Of a stretch of DNA of 64,000 nt, positions 1 through 7,561 are shown in pieces. Under the pieces are notes generated by a model. The model searched no databases. It saw only the letters and a program-made list of their open reading frames with translations, and was not told the origin of the DNA. The stretch spans positions 1-64,000 of the forward strand of contig NZ_FOOG01000004.1 in NCBI RefSeq assembly GCF_900113125.1, written 5' to 3'. Source of the stretch: Halobacillus alkaliphilus (GTDB lineage Bacteria; Bacillota; Bacilli; Bacillales; Halobacillaceae). The translations under genes were made by a program, and so were the position numbers. The first letter of the stretch is position 1, and every line of letters starts with the position of its first letter.

Positions 1-2
1 CT

Positions 3-194
3 AAGAAAGCGAGAGTTGCCATCGCCCGGACATTACTTGTGATCGTGTACCACCTATTAACCAAAAGAGAAATGTACAAAGAACAAGGGGCAAACCATTA
101 TAACCAACAAGCATTAGAAGCAAAAAAACAAAAGGCAATTAAGAGTCTTCAACGTTTAGGTTTTGTAGTCGACTTATCGCCACAGTCGGCTTAG
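3..194 (+). CDS. IS110-family transposase, C-terminal fragment (5' end outside window)
   Basis: The first codons of the window are open in one frame and read KKARVAIARTLLVIVYHLL, then a basic helix and ...LGFVVDLSPQS before a TAG stop. This is the usual C-terminal tail of IS110/IS1111-type DEDD transposases (Transposase_20 region): hydrophobic VIVYHLL, a YKE-G-Y segment and an arginine/lysine helix ending in LG-x-V. The start lies off the left edge, so completeness of the element cannot be judged. Its last 56 bp overlap antisense to the lactate monooxygenase reading frame, so the insertion probably sits at or in that gene's 3' end. Confidence 0.8.
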   Translation, partial: KKARVAIARTLLVIVYHLLTKREMYKEQGANHYNQQALEAKKQKAIKSLQRLGFVVDLSPQSA

Positions 195-1443
195 AGAAGA
201 ATAATGAAATAAATATCAAAGTGACTTCAGGGATTTTTAAAAAAGTAATAAGATCCCCTTTATTTAGTGCGGTCTTAAAGCTGTAATTATTTTCAGGGTA
301 GCTATCCAGTTCTACAGCTGTTGTTTCTCCGGCCAGGGCCATTGTTAAATCCAGGTCGGCCAGCATATTTTGTAAAACTTCCCGCACACCTCGTTCTCCC
401 GCAACCGCCAGTCCATACATGCACGGTCTTCCCACAAGTACAGCATCAGCTCCAAGAGCCAGCGCTTTGACCACATCAGCCCCTCTGCGAATGCCGCTAT
501 CCATAAGTACAGGGATTTGATCTCCTACCGCTTCACAAACCTCCGGCAGCGCGTCCAGCGCTCCGATGGCGCCGTCCACCTGCCTGCCTCCGTGATTAGA
601 TACAATAATTCCATCCACTCCGTGTTCCAAGGCAAGCTTCGCATCTTCAGGGTGGAGAATTCCTTTTAACAGAATAGGAAGTTTCGTATGCTCCTTGATA
701 AAAGTAAGATCCTCCCAGGTTAGTCCAGGGTTTCCGAAAGTCTGCGTCCAATGCATAATGGCTGAATTCGGGTCCTCTTCAGGGGTTTTTTCAAGACGAG
801 AGCGGAATATAGGATCCGATAAATAATTTCCTACGCCTTCCCCTACCAGAAATGGAAGATAGACATTTTTCAAATCCTTCTCACGCCAAGCCATCATAGG
901 TGTATCCAGGGTTACTACGATAGCGGAATACCCTGAATTCTCGGCTCGTTTCATGAAGCTGGCCGTTACTTCAGGGTCTTTATTCCAATAGAGCTGAAAC
1001 CATCTAGGCGCATCGCCCATAGCCTCGGCAATTTCCTCAAGCGTCCTTGTGGAAGCAGAACTTGTAATATAAGGAACCTCCATTTCAGCCGAGGCTTTGG
1101 CGGCAGCCAGCTCTCCATCTGGATGGATAATAGACTGGACCCCAATAGGCGCAAGCATCAAAGGTGCTGCATATGTACGGCCGAATAGTTTAACTTCTAA
1201 ATCGCGATTTTCTACGTTTCGGAGCATTCTAGGCACTATCTTCCACTTCTTGAATGCCTCAAGATTGGCGTCCAACGTGCTTTCTCCGCCTGCCCCTCCA
1301 GCTATGTAATCATAAGGTCCATCTTCCAGTACCTCTCTTGCGAGTTTTTCCCACTTTTCATAAACGACCGGCAGTCTGTCTGGATCCGGATCGGGCATCG
1401 TCTGGTAGATCTTGAACTGAATCTGATTACCGAAGTTCGACAT
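139..1443 (-). CDS. Lactate 2-monooxygenase / FMN-dependent alpha-hydroxy-acid oxidase
   Basis: FMN-dependent alpha-hydroxy-acid oxidising enzyme; the closest fit is lactate 2-monooxygenase (L-lactate plus O2 to acetate, CO2 and water). The family pattern is complete: GPYDYIAGGAGGE with the substrate Tyr, WFQLYW, KGILHPEDA, the catalytic His in SNHGGRQVDGA, DSGIRRGADVVKALALGADAV and GRP near the FMN phosphate. The start has an AAGGAGGAG site. At 434 residues it is about 40-50 longer than the family norm: after ...AGETTAVELDS the tail is unlike relatives, and its last 18 residues are read antisense through the transposase end, so the native C-terminus was probably replaced by insertion. Enzyme class is firm; lactate as the substrate is inferred. 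Confidence 0.85.
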   Translation of the reverse strand: MSNFGNQIQFKIYQTMPDPDPDRLPVVYEKWEKLAREVLEDGPYDYIAGGAGGESTLDANLEAFKKWKIVPRMLRNVENRDLEVKLFGRTYAAPLMLAPIGVQSIIHPDGELAAAKASAEMEVPYITSSASTRTLEEIAEAMGDAPRWFQLYWNKDPEVTASFMKRAENSGYSAIVVTLDTPMMAWREKDLKNVYLPFLVGEGVGNYLSDPIFRSRLEKTPEEDPNSAIMHWTQTFGNPGLTWEDLTFIKEHTKLPILLKGILHPEDAKLALEHGVDGIIVSNHGGRQVDGAIGALDALPEVCEAVGDQIPVLMDSGIRRGADVVKALALGADAVLVGRPCMYGLAVAGERGVREVLQNMLADLDLTMALAGETTAVELDSYPENNYSFKTALNKGDLITFLKIPEVTLIFISLFFSKPTVAISRLQNLNVEDS

Positions 1444-1577
1444 GACATATCTCCTCCTTAGAATTTACACAATATGGTTATGCCCTCATTTTACCACATC
1501 ATATGAATGCGTTTACAAAAATATAGGCTCTGGTATATCCATTTATTGATTTTATTAGAGATAAGCTCCCGATACTT

Positions 1578-1750
1578 TAAGACTCAGTTTCGAGATAAAT
1601 GGGTCCGTTACGTTAGATGGATAAGGGTTGGTGGGGAAATAACTCGCTTTCCTATGAGGGAACGTTGAGCTTCCTCGCTCGTTTCACTCCCTGTGGGATC
1701 TCACCTAGTCCCTTCTCCCAGGGAGTCTCGCCATTTCCCCACCAACCCAG
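1578..1750 (+). repeat. Dispersed non-coding repeat, copy A1
   Basis: Starts with the end motif AAGACTCAGTTTCGAGAT found again at 8843, 9233 (inverted), 38842 and, degenerate, 2111 and 41496. Inside it a unit is bounded by perfect 16-bp inverted repeats at 1625-1640 and 1733-1748 (GGGTTGGTGGGGAAAT and its complement), with GC-rich stems rich in CTCGCTTTCC and GGGAGTCTCGCC words. Sequences of this style are scattered through Bacillaceae intergenic regions. No gene is visible; short frames here are repeat artefacts. Confidence 0.6.
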
Positions 1751-1887
1751 CCATTTTTTGTGAAACGCACCCTTCTAGAAGAGAAAGATTCTCCTCCTTA
1801 ATCTGGATTAAATGCTTTTATGACAGGCTATTGCGGGTCGTCATCCTGAAAATAGCTGCACAATCACATGGTCGCATGTGATGTATG

Positions 1888-2129
1888 AAGTAGTTTCGAG
1901 CATCTTATTTGGCTAGGTCCGAAGGGGGGGGTGATGAATCTCCTGTGGGATAAACATGATCGGTAAGATCCCGGAAGGCGAAGCCTGAGGAAGCTTACCG
2001 AAGAAGAGGTTCGACTAAGAACGCCACGTCGTGTGGCAACGTCGAACGACCCTGCGTCGTGCAGGGCCGGAAAGCGAATCGCCCCCTCCGGACCTTCAGC
2101 ATAATCAAACATCTCGAAACGGAGTCTTA
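1888..2129 (-). repeat. Dispersed non-coding repeat, copy A2 (inverted relative to A1)
   Basis: Roughly 240 bp bounded by imperfect inverted ends: GTTTCGAG near 1890 and ATCTCGAAACGGAGTCTTA at 2111-2129, with a second inner pair around the GGGGGGGTGAT/ATCGCCCCCT words. The interior (GTCGAACGACCCTGCGTCGTGCA, split over 2035-2060) is the complement of sequence inside element B near 8905-8935, so A2 is the same family in opposite orientation. With A1 it fills most of the 0.86 kb gap between the lactate monooxygenase and MFS genes. No protein-coding signal is seen. Confidence 0.55.
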
Positions 2130-2309
2130 CACAGTCCGGCCTGTTAGTTGAGTAAGTGTCTGTGAAAATCACCGTAATGTATATCAAATCCCCAAATTAA
2201 CCTGGCAATATCAGCCTCAAGACGGAACTAAATTCCTTCTGCAGTTCATCGTGGCATTACCTTATCCGCTATACAATAAATGTAATCCAATGATAAAGGC
2301 GTGATGAAA

Positions 2310-3581
2310 ATGTCATCAGTTAAAGAAGCTGAGGTTCGTCAACATATGGCCGATCTTCAGGAAGAAAGTACACCTTCCGTTTTTAAAAACCGCAATTTCC
2401 TATTATTATGGGGAGCTGCTCTATTATCCAGTTTCGGTATTTCGTTCTTTTTATTTTCCCAAAGCTGGTATGTGGTCAATGTTTTGAACCTTGAAGCTTC
2501 CCTTGGGCTCATTTATATCGCAGCGAGCATCCCCCGCCTTCTGTTTATGATCATCAGTGGTACAGTGGCGGACCGATACGATAAGACGAAGATTATGTTT
2601 CTATCAGATTTTATAAGAGGACTGTTGTTAGCCGGGCTTGTGCTGTGGTTTCTGTTCGGTAGTATTACCCTGTGGACATTTGTCGGGTTTGCTTTTTTCT
2701 TCGGAATATTAGACGCCTTCTTCTGGGCAGCTGAGAGTGCCATTATTCCATCGATTGTTCAAAAAGAAAATCTGACTCGAAGTAATTCTATCATCCAGAT
2801 GACCAACCAAACCTCCTTTATTCTCGCACCTATGCTTGCAGGCGTACTCATCGCCTATGGCAATTATGAAATCGTATTTGCCGTAACGGCCGCTATGCTG
2901 CTTACAGCCAGTCTATTGGTTATTTCTATGAAGCCAAAAAAAGACGAAGAGATGGAGGCCAATAAAAAGAAGAAATTCTGGCAGACCTTCAGGGAAGGAG
3001 TCACCTATGTTAAAGACTCCCGCTTACTGACCCTTATCGTTTCAGCCACTATATTTCTAAATCTTTTCATCGTTGGTCCGATGACGATGGGGCTCCCTTT
3101 ATTTGTTAAGAATATTCTGGAAGGTACGGCAGTGGATTTCAGCTTTCTTGAAGCTGGTTTAGCGGGTGGAATGCTCGTTGGCTCCATCGTGATCGGAAGT
3201 TTAAACGTGACCAAAAAACGAGGGAAACTCACCCTTCTGACGCTGGTCCTTTCTGGCATCGCCTTTATAGGGCTGAGCTTCACGGCAGAACTGTGGCAAA
3301 GCATGGTGATGCTTGGGTTATTTGGAACCTTTCTCTCTATTTCCAATATCTCTTCCATTTCCGCTATTCAAAGTATTATCGAAGAAAAGGTGCTAGGTCG
3401 TGTAATGGGGCTCATTTCCTTAGCGTCGATGGGACTCATCCCTGTCAGTTATGCCCTTACCTCCGCCGTACTCTCTTTAGGAATATCCATTCACCATATC
3501 ATGGCTGCCGGATCTATATTGGTTACTTTGTTTGCCTCCTTTGTATTCCTGACCTTTAAAGAATTGAGAGAACTTGATTGA
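2310..3581 (+). CDS. MFS transporter (enterobactin/macrolide-exporter-like)
   Basis: Twelve-helix major facilitator protein of about 423 residues. The loop 2-3 signature is GTVADRYDKTKIM, and the sequence starts with a short soluble stretch followed by FKNRNFLLLWGAALLSSFG, as in the EntS/MefA-like Bacillus branch with an N-terminal ...LLW.A.LLSS..S segment. Substrate cannot be read from sequence; drug or siderophore export is typical of the branch. In-frame starts lie at 2301 (GTG), 2304 and 2310 (ATG). AAAGG at 2295-2299 spaces best to 2310, so that is chosen. It is monocistronic, with a terminator directly after the stop. The non-coding repeat island lies upstream. Confidence 0.8.
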   Translation: MSSVKEAEVRQHMADLQEESTPSVFKNRNFLLLWGAALLSSFGISFFLFSQSWYVVNVLNLEASLGLIYIAASIPRLLFMIISGTVADRYDKTKIMFLSDFIRGLLLAGLVLWFLFGSITLWTFVGFAFFFGILDAFFWAAESAIIPSIVQKENLTRSNSIIQMTNQTSFILAPMLAGVLIAYGNYEIVFAVTAAMLLTASLLVISMKPKKDEEMEANKKKKFWQTFREGVTYVKDSRLLTLIVSATIFLNLFIVGPMTMGLPLFVKNILEGTAVDFSFLEAGLAGGMLVGSIVIGSLNVTKKRGKLTLLTLVLSGIAFIGLSFTAELWQSMVMLGLFGTFLSISNISSISAIQSIIEEKVLGRVMGLISLASMGLIPVSYALTSAVLSLGISIHHIMAAGSILVTLFASFVFLTFKELRELD

Positions 3582-3583
3582 AC

Positions 3584-3618
3584 AAGACGCCAGCTTTATA
3601 AAAAGCCGGCGTCTTTAG
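3584..3618 (+). terminator. Rho-independent terminator of the MFS gene
   Basis: GACGCCAGCTTT and AAAGCCGGCGTC form a 12-bp stem with one mismatch, immediately after the MFS stop codon and followed by a short T run. Confidence 0.75.
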
Positions 3619-3635
3619 TTTTTCACCTCAATATC

Positions 3636-3671
3636 AAAAAAAAGCGCCTTCCCAATAAATGGAAAGGCGTT
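3636..3671 (-). terminator. Rho-independent terminator of the universal stress gene
   Basis: On the minus strand ACGCCTTTCCA and TGGGAAGGCGC form a stem followed by seven or more T residues, seven bases past the universal stress protein stop. Confidence 0.75.
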
Positions 3672-3678
3672 ACCCTAT

Positions 3679-4113
3679 TTATTTCATTACTAACACTGGA
3701 CACGTCGCATGCTGCACGATGTTATTACTTACGCTTCCAAGGAAAATTCGCTTCACATTGCCAAGCCCTCTGCTTCCGACAATAATCATATCAATTCCCT
3801 GTTCTTCCGCGTAGGTGCATACATCTTCTCCCGGGTTATTCTCAAGTTCTCCCACAAGCACGTTTGTCACGATCGTAATGTTTTCATCTTCATTTTCTTC
3901 TTTAATGAATTCCAGTTCCTTCTCATACTTCTTAGCCATTTCATCTCCAATACTTTTGGAGACAGCGGCATTGGTAAATGGACCAGTTGGCTTGACGACA
4001 GACACGACATGAATTTCTCTGTCTACTGTTTCAATAGCATGGTTTTTGGCTTCCATCACTGCCTGTTTGCTAGGTTCACTGCCATCATAAGCAACGAGGA
4101 TTTTCTTAGTCAT
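3679..4113 (-). CDS. Universal stress protein (UspA family)
   Basis: Single-domain Usp of 144 residues, the normal family length. It begins MTKKILVAYDGSEPSKQA (nucleotide-binding beta1 with the Asp) and ends with the ATP-loop signature IIVGSRGLGNVKRIFLGSVS then HATCPVLVMK, fitting G-2x-G-9x-G-S/T, so ATP binding is likely. The reading frame extends six codons further to a TTG, but GGAGG lies seven bases before the ATG at 4113, so that start is used. It is monocistronic with its own terminator. A cre-like 14-mer sits about 50 bp upstream. Role: stress survival; the partner is unknown. Confidence 0.9.
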   Translation of the reverse strand: MTKKILVAYDGSEPSKQAVMEAKNHAIETVDREIHVVSVVKPTGPFTNAAVSKSIGDEMAKKYEKELEFIKEENEDENITIVTNVLVGELENNPGEDVCTYAEEQGIDMIIVGSRGLGNVKRIFLGSVSNNIVQHATCPVLVMK

Positions 4114-4163
4114 AGGAAAACCTCCATTCAAGCATTTCTTTTACACCACTATTTTATCACGTT

Positions 4164-4177
4164 TGAAAACGTTTTCC
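4164..4177. promoter_or_regulatory. Possible cre (CcpA) site upstream of the usp gene
   Basis: TGAAAACGTTTTCC matches the cre consensus TGWAANCGNTNWCA at 13 of 14 positions; the last base differs. It lies 51 bp upstream of the usp start. This is consensus matching by eye only. Confidence 0.35.
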
Positions 4178-4289
4178 TAACATCCAGCCAAAGATTCATA
4201 TAAATTCCATTAAACCGTCACAAAATATACATGATGGGGTATATTGTTTTTTCTGCTAAGTAGGAGTAAAATGAATGTATCGTTCACAT

Positions 4290-4305
4290 TGTGAAATACA
4301 TCACA
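4290..4305. promoter_or_regulatory. Fnr/Crp-type palindrome upstream of CoA-disulfide reductase
   Basis: TGTGAAATACATCACA is an exact TGTGA-N6-TCACA palindrome, the form bound by Bacillus Fnr/ArcR-type regulators; it also resembles Rex half-sites. It overlaps a second near-palindrome, TTCACATTGTGAA, at 4284-4296. The site is 38 bp before the chosen start, a position suited to promoter control. Which regulator binds is unknown. Confidence 0.45.
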
Positions 4306-4342
4306 TAATATTAAGTAAGGTGAAGATAAAGGAGAGATGATG

Positions 4343-6016
4343 ATGGGCAGAAAAATTATTATTGTAGGTGGAGTAGCAGGCGGGGCTACAGCAGCAGCGA
4401 GACTTCGCCGTTTAAGCGAAGAAGATGAAATTATTGTACTCGAAAAAGGAGAATATATTTCATATGCCAACTGCGGACTGCCTTACTATATTGGAGGCAT
4501 AATTACAGATCGTGATGCCTTATTGGTACAGACTGTAGAAGGCATGTCCAAAAAGTTCAAGTTAGATATCCGGAATCTAAGTGAAGCCGTTGAAATCGAT
4601 CGTGAATTACAAACTTTGACCATCAAAAACCTAAAAACCGGTACCGTATATAAAGAAAGCTATGATAAATTGATACTTTCTCCAGGAGCTAGACCCATTA
4701 TTCCTAATCTGGAGGGATACAAAGAAGCATCCAATATCTTCACCTTACGATCTGTCCCCGACACGGATCAAATCAAGCATTGGATCGATGAACGCAAAAC
4801 TCAGGAAGCCGTCATTATTGGCGGGGGATTCATTGGTCTTGAGATGGCTGAGAACTTAATGCACCAGGGGATTAAGGTCAGCCTTGTAGAGTTAGGAAAT
4901 CAAGTCATGTCTTCACTGGATTATGAAATGTCAGCTATCGTTTACCAGGAGCTTCTGGATCAAGGGGTGAATGTAATCACAGAGGATGGAGTTAAGGCTT
5001 TCCGTGACCAGGGAAATATAGTGGAACTGCAAAGCGGACGGCTTCTCTCAAGCGACCTGACTATACTCTCTATAGGAGTTCGAGCTGAAAACGATCTTGC
5101 TAAGACTGCCGGCCTTTCTACTGGCAAGCGGGGCGGGATTATCGTCAATGAACATCTTCAAACGGAGGATAAGAATATTTATGCTATTGGCGATGCTATC
5201 GAAGTGAAAGATTACATTCAACAGACTCAAACGATGGTCCCTCTAGCCTGGCCCGCTAACCGTCAGGGAAGACTCGTAGCGGATCATATTCATGGAAAAG
5301 CTGTTTCTTATAACGGCACACTCGGAACTTCTGTTGCCAAAGTGTTCGATCTAACGGTTGCTGCTACCGGTAACAATGCAAAATTACTGGAACAACTCGG
5401 AATCCCGTTTGAAGCTGTCCATGTTCACCCTTCTTCAAACGCTTCCTATTATCCTGGAGGACGTCCCCTTTCACTCAAATTACTCTTTGATCCAAATACA
5501 GGAAAAATATTTGGAGCTCAGGCAGTTGGAGTCAAAGGAGTCGAAAAACGAATCGACGTCATTGCAACAGCAATTAAAGGGAACTTAACGGTTGAAGATT
5601 TAGCCGATCTGGAACTTTCCTATGCTCCTCCCTATTCATCTGCGAAAGATCCGGTAAACATGGCAGGATATGTAGCCGCAAATATAGTTGATAAGGAACT
5701 GAGCGTTGTTCATTACGACAAAATCGATGAAATTGTAGCCTGGGGCGGAGTTCTACTGGATGTAAGAGAGCCGGAAGAAAGAGAACATGGATATATTAAC
5801 GGATCTATTAATATTCCGTTAGGGCAGCTGAGAGAAAGACGACACGAATTGCCTAAGAACCACCCTATTTATGTAACATGCCAGGTGGGGATGCGGGGAT
5901 ATCTAGCCGTTAAAACCTTGATGAACTACGGATACCAGGCTATCAATTTAAGCGGCGGGTATAAAACGTATGAAATGGTTCAGAGGATTAAAAAGAAAGA
6001 AGCGCTTCCGCTCTAA
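4343..6016 (+). CDS. CoA-disulfide reductase with C-terminal rhodanese domain
   Basis: FAD/NAD(P)H-dependent single-cysteine disulfide (or persulfide) reductase fused to a rhodanese. Residues 1-30 carry the FAD Rossmann motif GGVAGGATAAARLRR. SYANCGLPYYIGG holds the redox Cys (about 44), and the second nucleotide site is VIIGGGFIGLEMAENL. FAD closes with NIYAIGDA, followed by the dimerisation domain with SYAPPYSSAKDPVN. From about residue 460 a rhodanese domain contains LDVREPEE and the catalytic loop CQVGMRG near 513. This is the CoADR-RHD architecture linked to CoA redox balance and sulfane-sulfur handling. Three ATGs occur in series; 4343 is best spaced from AAAGGAGA. A terminator follows. 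Confidence 0.9.
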   Translation: MGRKIIIVGGVAGGATAAARLRRLSEEDEIIVLEKGEYISYANCGLPYYIGGIITDRDALLVQTVEGMSKKFKLDIRNLSEAVEIDRELQTLTIKNLKTGTVYKESYDKLILSPGARPIIPNLEGYKEASNIFTLRSVPDTDQIKHWIDERKTQEAVIIGGGFIGLEMAENLMHQGIKVSLVELGNQVMSSLDYEMSAIVYQELLDQGVNVITEDGVKAFRDQGNIVELQSGRLLSSDLTILSIGVRAENDLAKTAGLSTGKRGGIIVNEHLQTEDKNIYAIGDAIEVKDYIQQTQTMVPLAWPANRQGRLVADHIHGKAVSYNGTLGTSVAKVFDLTVAATGNNAKLLEQLGIPFEAVHVHPSSNASYYPGGRPLSLKLLFDPNTGKIFGAQAVGVKGVEKRIDVIATAIKGNLTVEDLADLELSYAPPYSSAKDPVNMAGYVAANIVDKELSVVHYDKIDEIVAWGGVLLDVREPEEREHGYINGSINIPLGQLRERRHELPKNHPIYVTCQVGMRGYLAVKTLMNYGYQAINLSGGYKTYEMVQRIKKKEALPL

Positions 6017-6025
6017 AAGGAAAAG

Positions 6026-6051
6026 GCAGCCCGTGACAGGCTGCTTTTTTT
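6026..6051 (+). terminator. Terminator of the CoA-disulfide reductase gene
   Basis: GCAGCC, seven-base loop, GGCTGC and a T7 run, starting ten bases after the stop codon. Confidence 0.85.
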
Positions 6052-6186
6052 GCTTAAGAAAGTTAATAAGATCCGGACGGCTCCCGATTCTCCAGGTTCC
6101 AAAAGAATTAGGAATAAACTATTAAGAAACTAGAAAAAATATGGTAAGGTGATAAAATGCATTTATAAAAATAGGAGGAATACATC

Positions 6187-6882
6187 ATGGGGAAACTATT
6201 TAAAGGGTGTTTAACATTAATCGGAGCGGTGGTCGTGATAGTTATAATTTTTGCGATCTTTGCGACAGGCGGCGATGATACAACAACAGAAAATAACTCA
6301 ACCGACCAGGAAAACACGCAAACCGAATCAGATCAAACGAATGAAAGCCCCGGCGATGAGAATGCCGATGCCGATACAGAGGAAACCACAGAAGAATCAA
6401 CTGATGAACCAAAAGAAGAAAAGACGGAAATGACAACGGCCCAGGAGAACGCCGTGCAGAGTGCGAATGATTATTTAGATTTCTCCGCATTCAGTAAAGA
6501 TGGATTAATCGAACAATTAAAAGTTGGGGATGGCTATACACAAGATCAAGCCGAATTCGCAGTCAATCATATTGAAAATGAAGTCGATTGGAAAGAGCAA
6601 GCGGTCAAATCAGCAAAAGATTATTTAGATTTTAGTGCATTTTCTCAAAGCGGCTTGATTGAGCAATTAAAAGTCGGCGATGGATTTACGGATGAACAAG
6701 CCGAATATGCGGTCGATCAAATTGCGGATGAAGTCGATTGGAAAGAACAGGCGGTCAAATCAGCCGAAAGTTATTTAGAATTAAGTTCATTTTCTCGAAG
6801 CGGCTTGATTGAGCAATTAAAAGTCGGCGATGGATTTACGGATGAACAAGCCGAATATGCGGTCGATCAAGTAGGACTATAA
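6187..6882 (+). CDS. Ltp-family surface protein with three tandem Ltp repeats
   Basis: 231 residues: a short basic start, one membrane helix (about 10-27, LIGAVVVIVIIFAIFA), a long acidic Thr/Glu/Asp/Asn linker (28-85), then three near-identical repeats of 50-residue period at about 87-128, 137-178 and 187-228. Each repeat reads SA-x-x-YL-x-FS-x-FS-x-x-GLIEQLKVGDG followed by QAE-A-V, matching the Ltp domain of surface lipoproteins, including the Ltp of Streptococcus thermophilus phage TP-J34 that blocks DNA injection by other phages. The two downstream copies are nearly identical in DNA, suggesting recent duplication. AGGAGG precedes the start. The helix has no lipobox, so it is membrane anchored. 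Function here is unknown. Confidence 0.8.
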   Translation: MGKLFKGCLTLIGAVVVIVIIFAIFATGGDDTTTENNSTDQENTQTESDQTNESPGDENADADTEETTEESTDEPKEEKTEMTTAQENAVQSANDYLDFSAFSKDGLIEQLKVGDGYTQDQAEFAVNHIENEVDWKEQAVKSAKDYLDFSAFSQSGLIEQLKVGDGFTDEQAEYAVDQIADEVDWKEQAVKSAESYLELSSFSRSGLIEQLKVGDGFTDEQAEYAVDQVGL

Positions 6883-6893
6883 GAAACGTTTTC

Positions 6894-6924
6894 AAGCGGT
6901 GGGGAAAATTCCCACCGCTTTTCT
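6894..6924 (+). terminator. Terminator of the Ltp-repeat gene
   Basis: AAGCGGTGGG, seven-base loop, CCCACCGCTT then TTCTTG: a perfect 10-bp stem ten bases after the stop. Confidence 0.8.
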
Positions 6925-7076
6925 TGTGTACACGATGACAACCGACCGTTGCCGTTATCAACCTGCTAATTACTAGATTAATTGGAACGATATTCGCTTG
7001 ACCAGAAGGGTAAATGGGACTTTATGTAGAAATAAATCAGGAATGTTTAGTAAAAATAATGATTGGAAGAGATACT

Positions 7077-7454
7077 ATGATTACAGCATGGATAGGCAGT
7101 ATTTCTTTTTTGGCAATAGCTATTTTGTACGTATTATTAGCTTTAGGTTTACCTTATGGGGAGTTTGCCATGGGAGGAAAATATAAAATATTACCAAAAC
7201 AGATGCGAGTAGCCTGCGCAATCTCTGTCCTGATTCAATTGGCTGCCATCCTGTTTATATTACAGGCGGGGGATGTCATTTCGATCGATTTAATAGCGCC
7301 CATTGCAATAGGAGCCTGTTATTTTTTCGCTTTCTATTTATTCCTGAATACCATCATGAACCTTTTTTCGAAAAGTAAAAAGGAAAAGCTTGTCATGACA
7401 CCATTATCTTTTATCACAGCGATATGTTTTTTGATCACGGCTTTGAATGGTTAA
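7077..7454 (+). CDS. Small four-helix membrane protein, unknown function
   Basis: 125 residues from MITAWIGSISF. Four hydrophobic helices are visible (about 3-25, 44-62, 67-88 and 105-122) with conserved-looking LPYGEFAMGGKYKILPKQMRV between the first two. That pattern occurs in small uncharacterised Bacillaceae membrane proteins. The frame extends to 7014, but only the ATG at 7077 has a plausible site (GGAAGAG) and starts with a helix. It stands alone, with the Ltp-repeat terminator before it and a bidirectional hairpin after it. No enzymatic motif is seen. Confidence 0.6.
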   Translation: MITAWIGSISFLAIAILYVLLALGLPYGEFAMGGKYKILPKQMRVACAISVLIQLAAILFILQAGDVISIDLIAPIAIGACYFFAFYLFLNTIMNLFSKSKKEKLVMTPLSFITAICFLITALNG

Positions 7455-7489
7455 TAGTCGGTTAGATTAAAAAGTCCATATCAAAACAA

Positions 7490-7525
7490 AACGCTTGGGT
7501 ACTAAAGTCCAAGCGTTCTGTTTAT
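7490..7525 (-). terminator. Terminator between convergent genes
   Basis: AACGCTTGG and CCAAGCGTT form a 9-bp stem. The minus-strand side is followed by TTTTGTTTTG, so it best ends the HAAS/PadR operon and may also serve the small membrane gene. Confidence 0.65.
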
Positions 7526-7561
7526 TTATATGTTACTTGTGTGTCCAGCTGTCCTTTACTC

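Noticed and set aside
1693-2187. Two short open frames (62 and 107 codons) in the 1.6-2.2 kb gap
   Set aside because: They lie wholly inside dispersed GC-rich repeats, have no ribosome sites and read as Arg/Ser/Pro-rich sequence typical of translated repeats.
4220-4240. CstR/CsoR-like operator near ATGGGGTAT before CoA-disulfide reductase
   Set aside because: Only one half-site is present and the symmetric CCCC partner is missing.
6470-6880. Regular 150-bp direct repeats, checked as a possible CRISPR or minisatellite
   Set aside because: They are the coding repeats of the Ltp protein; the period is 50 codons and the frame is preserved throughout.
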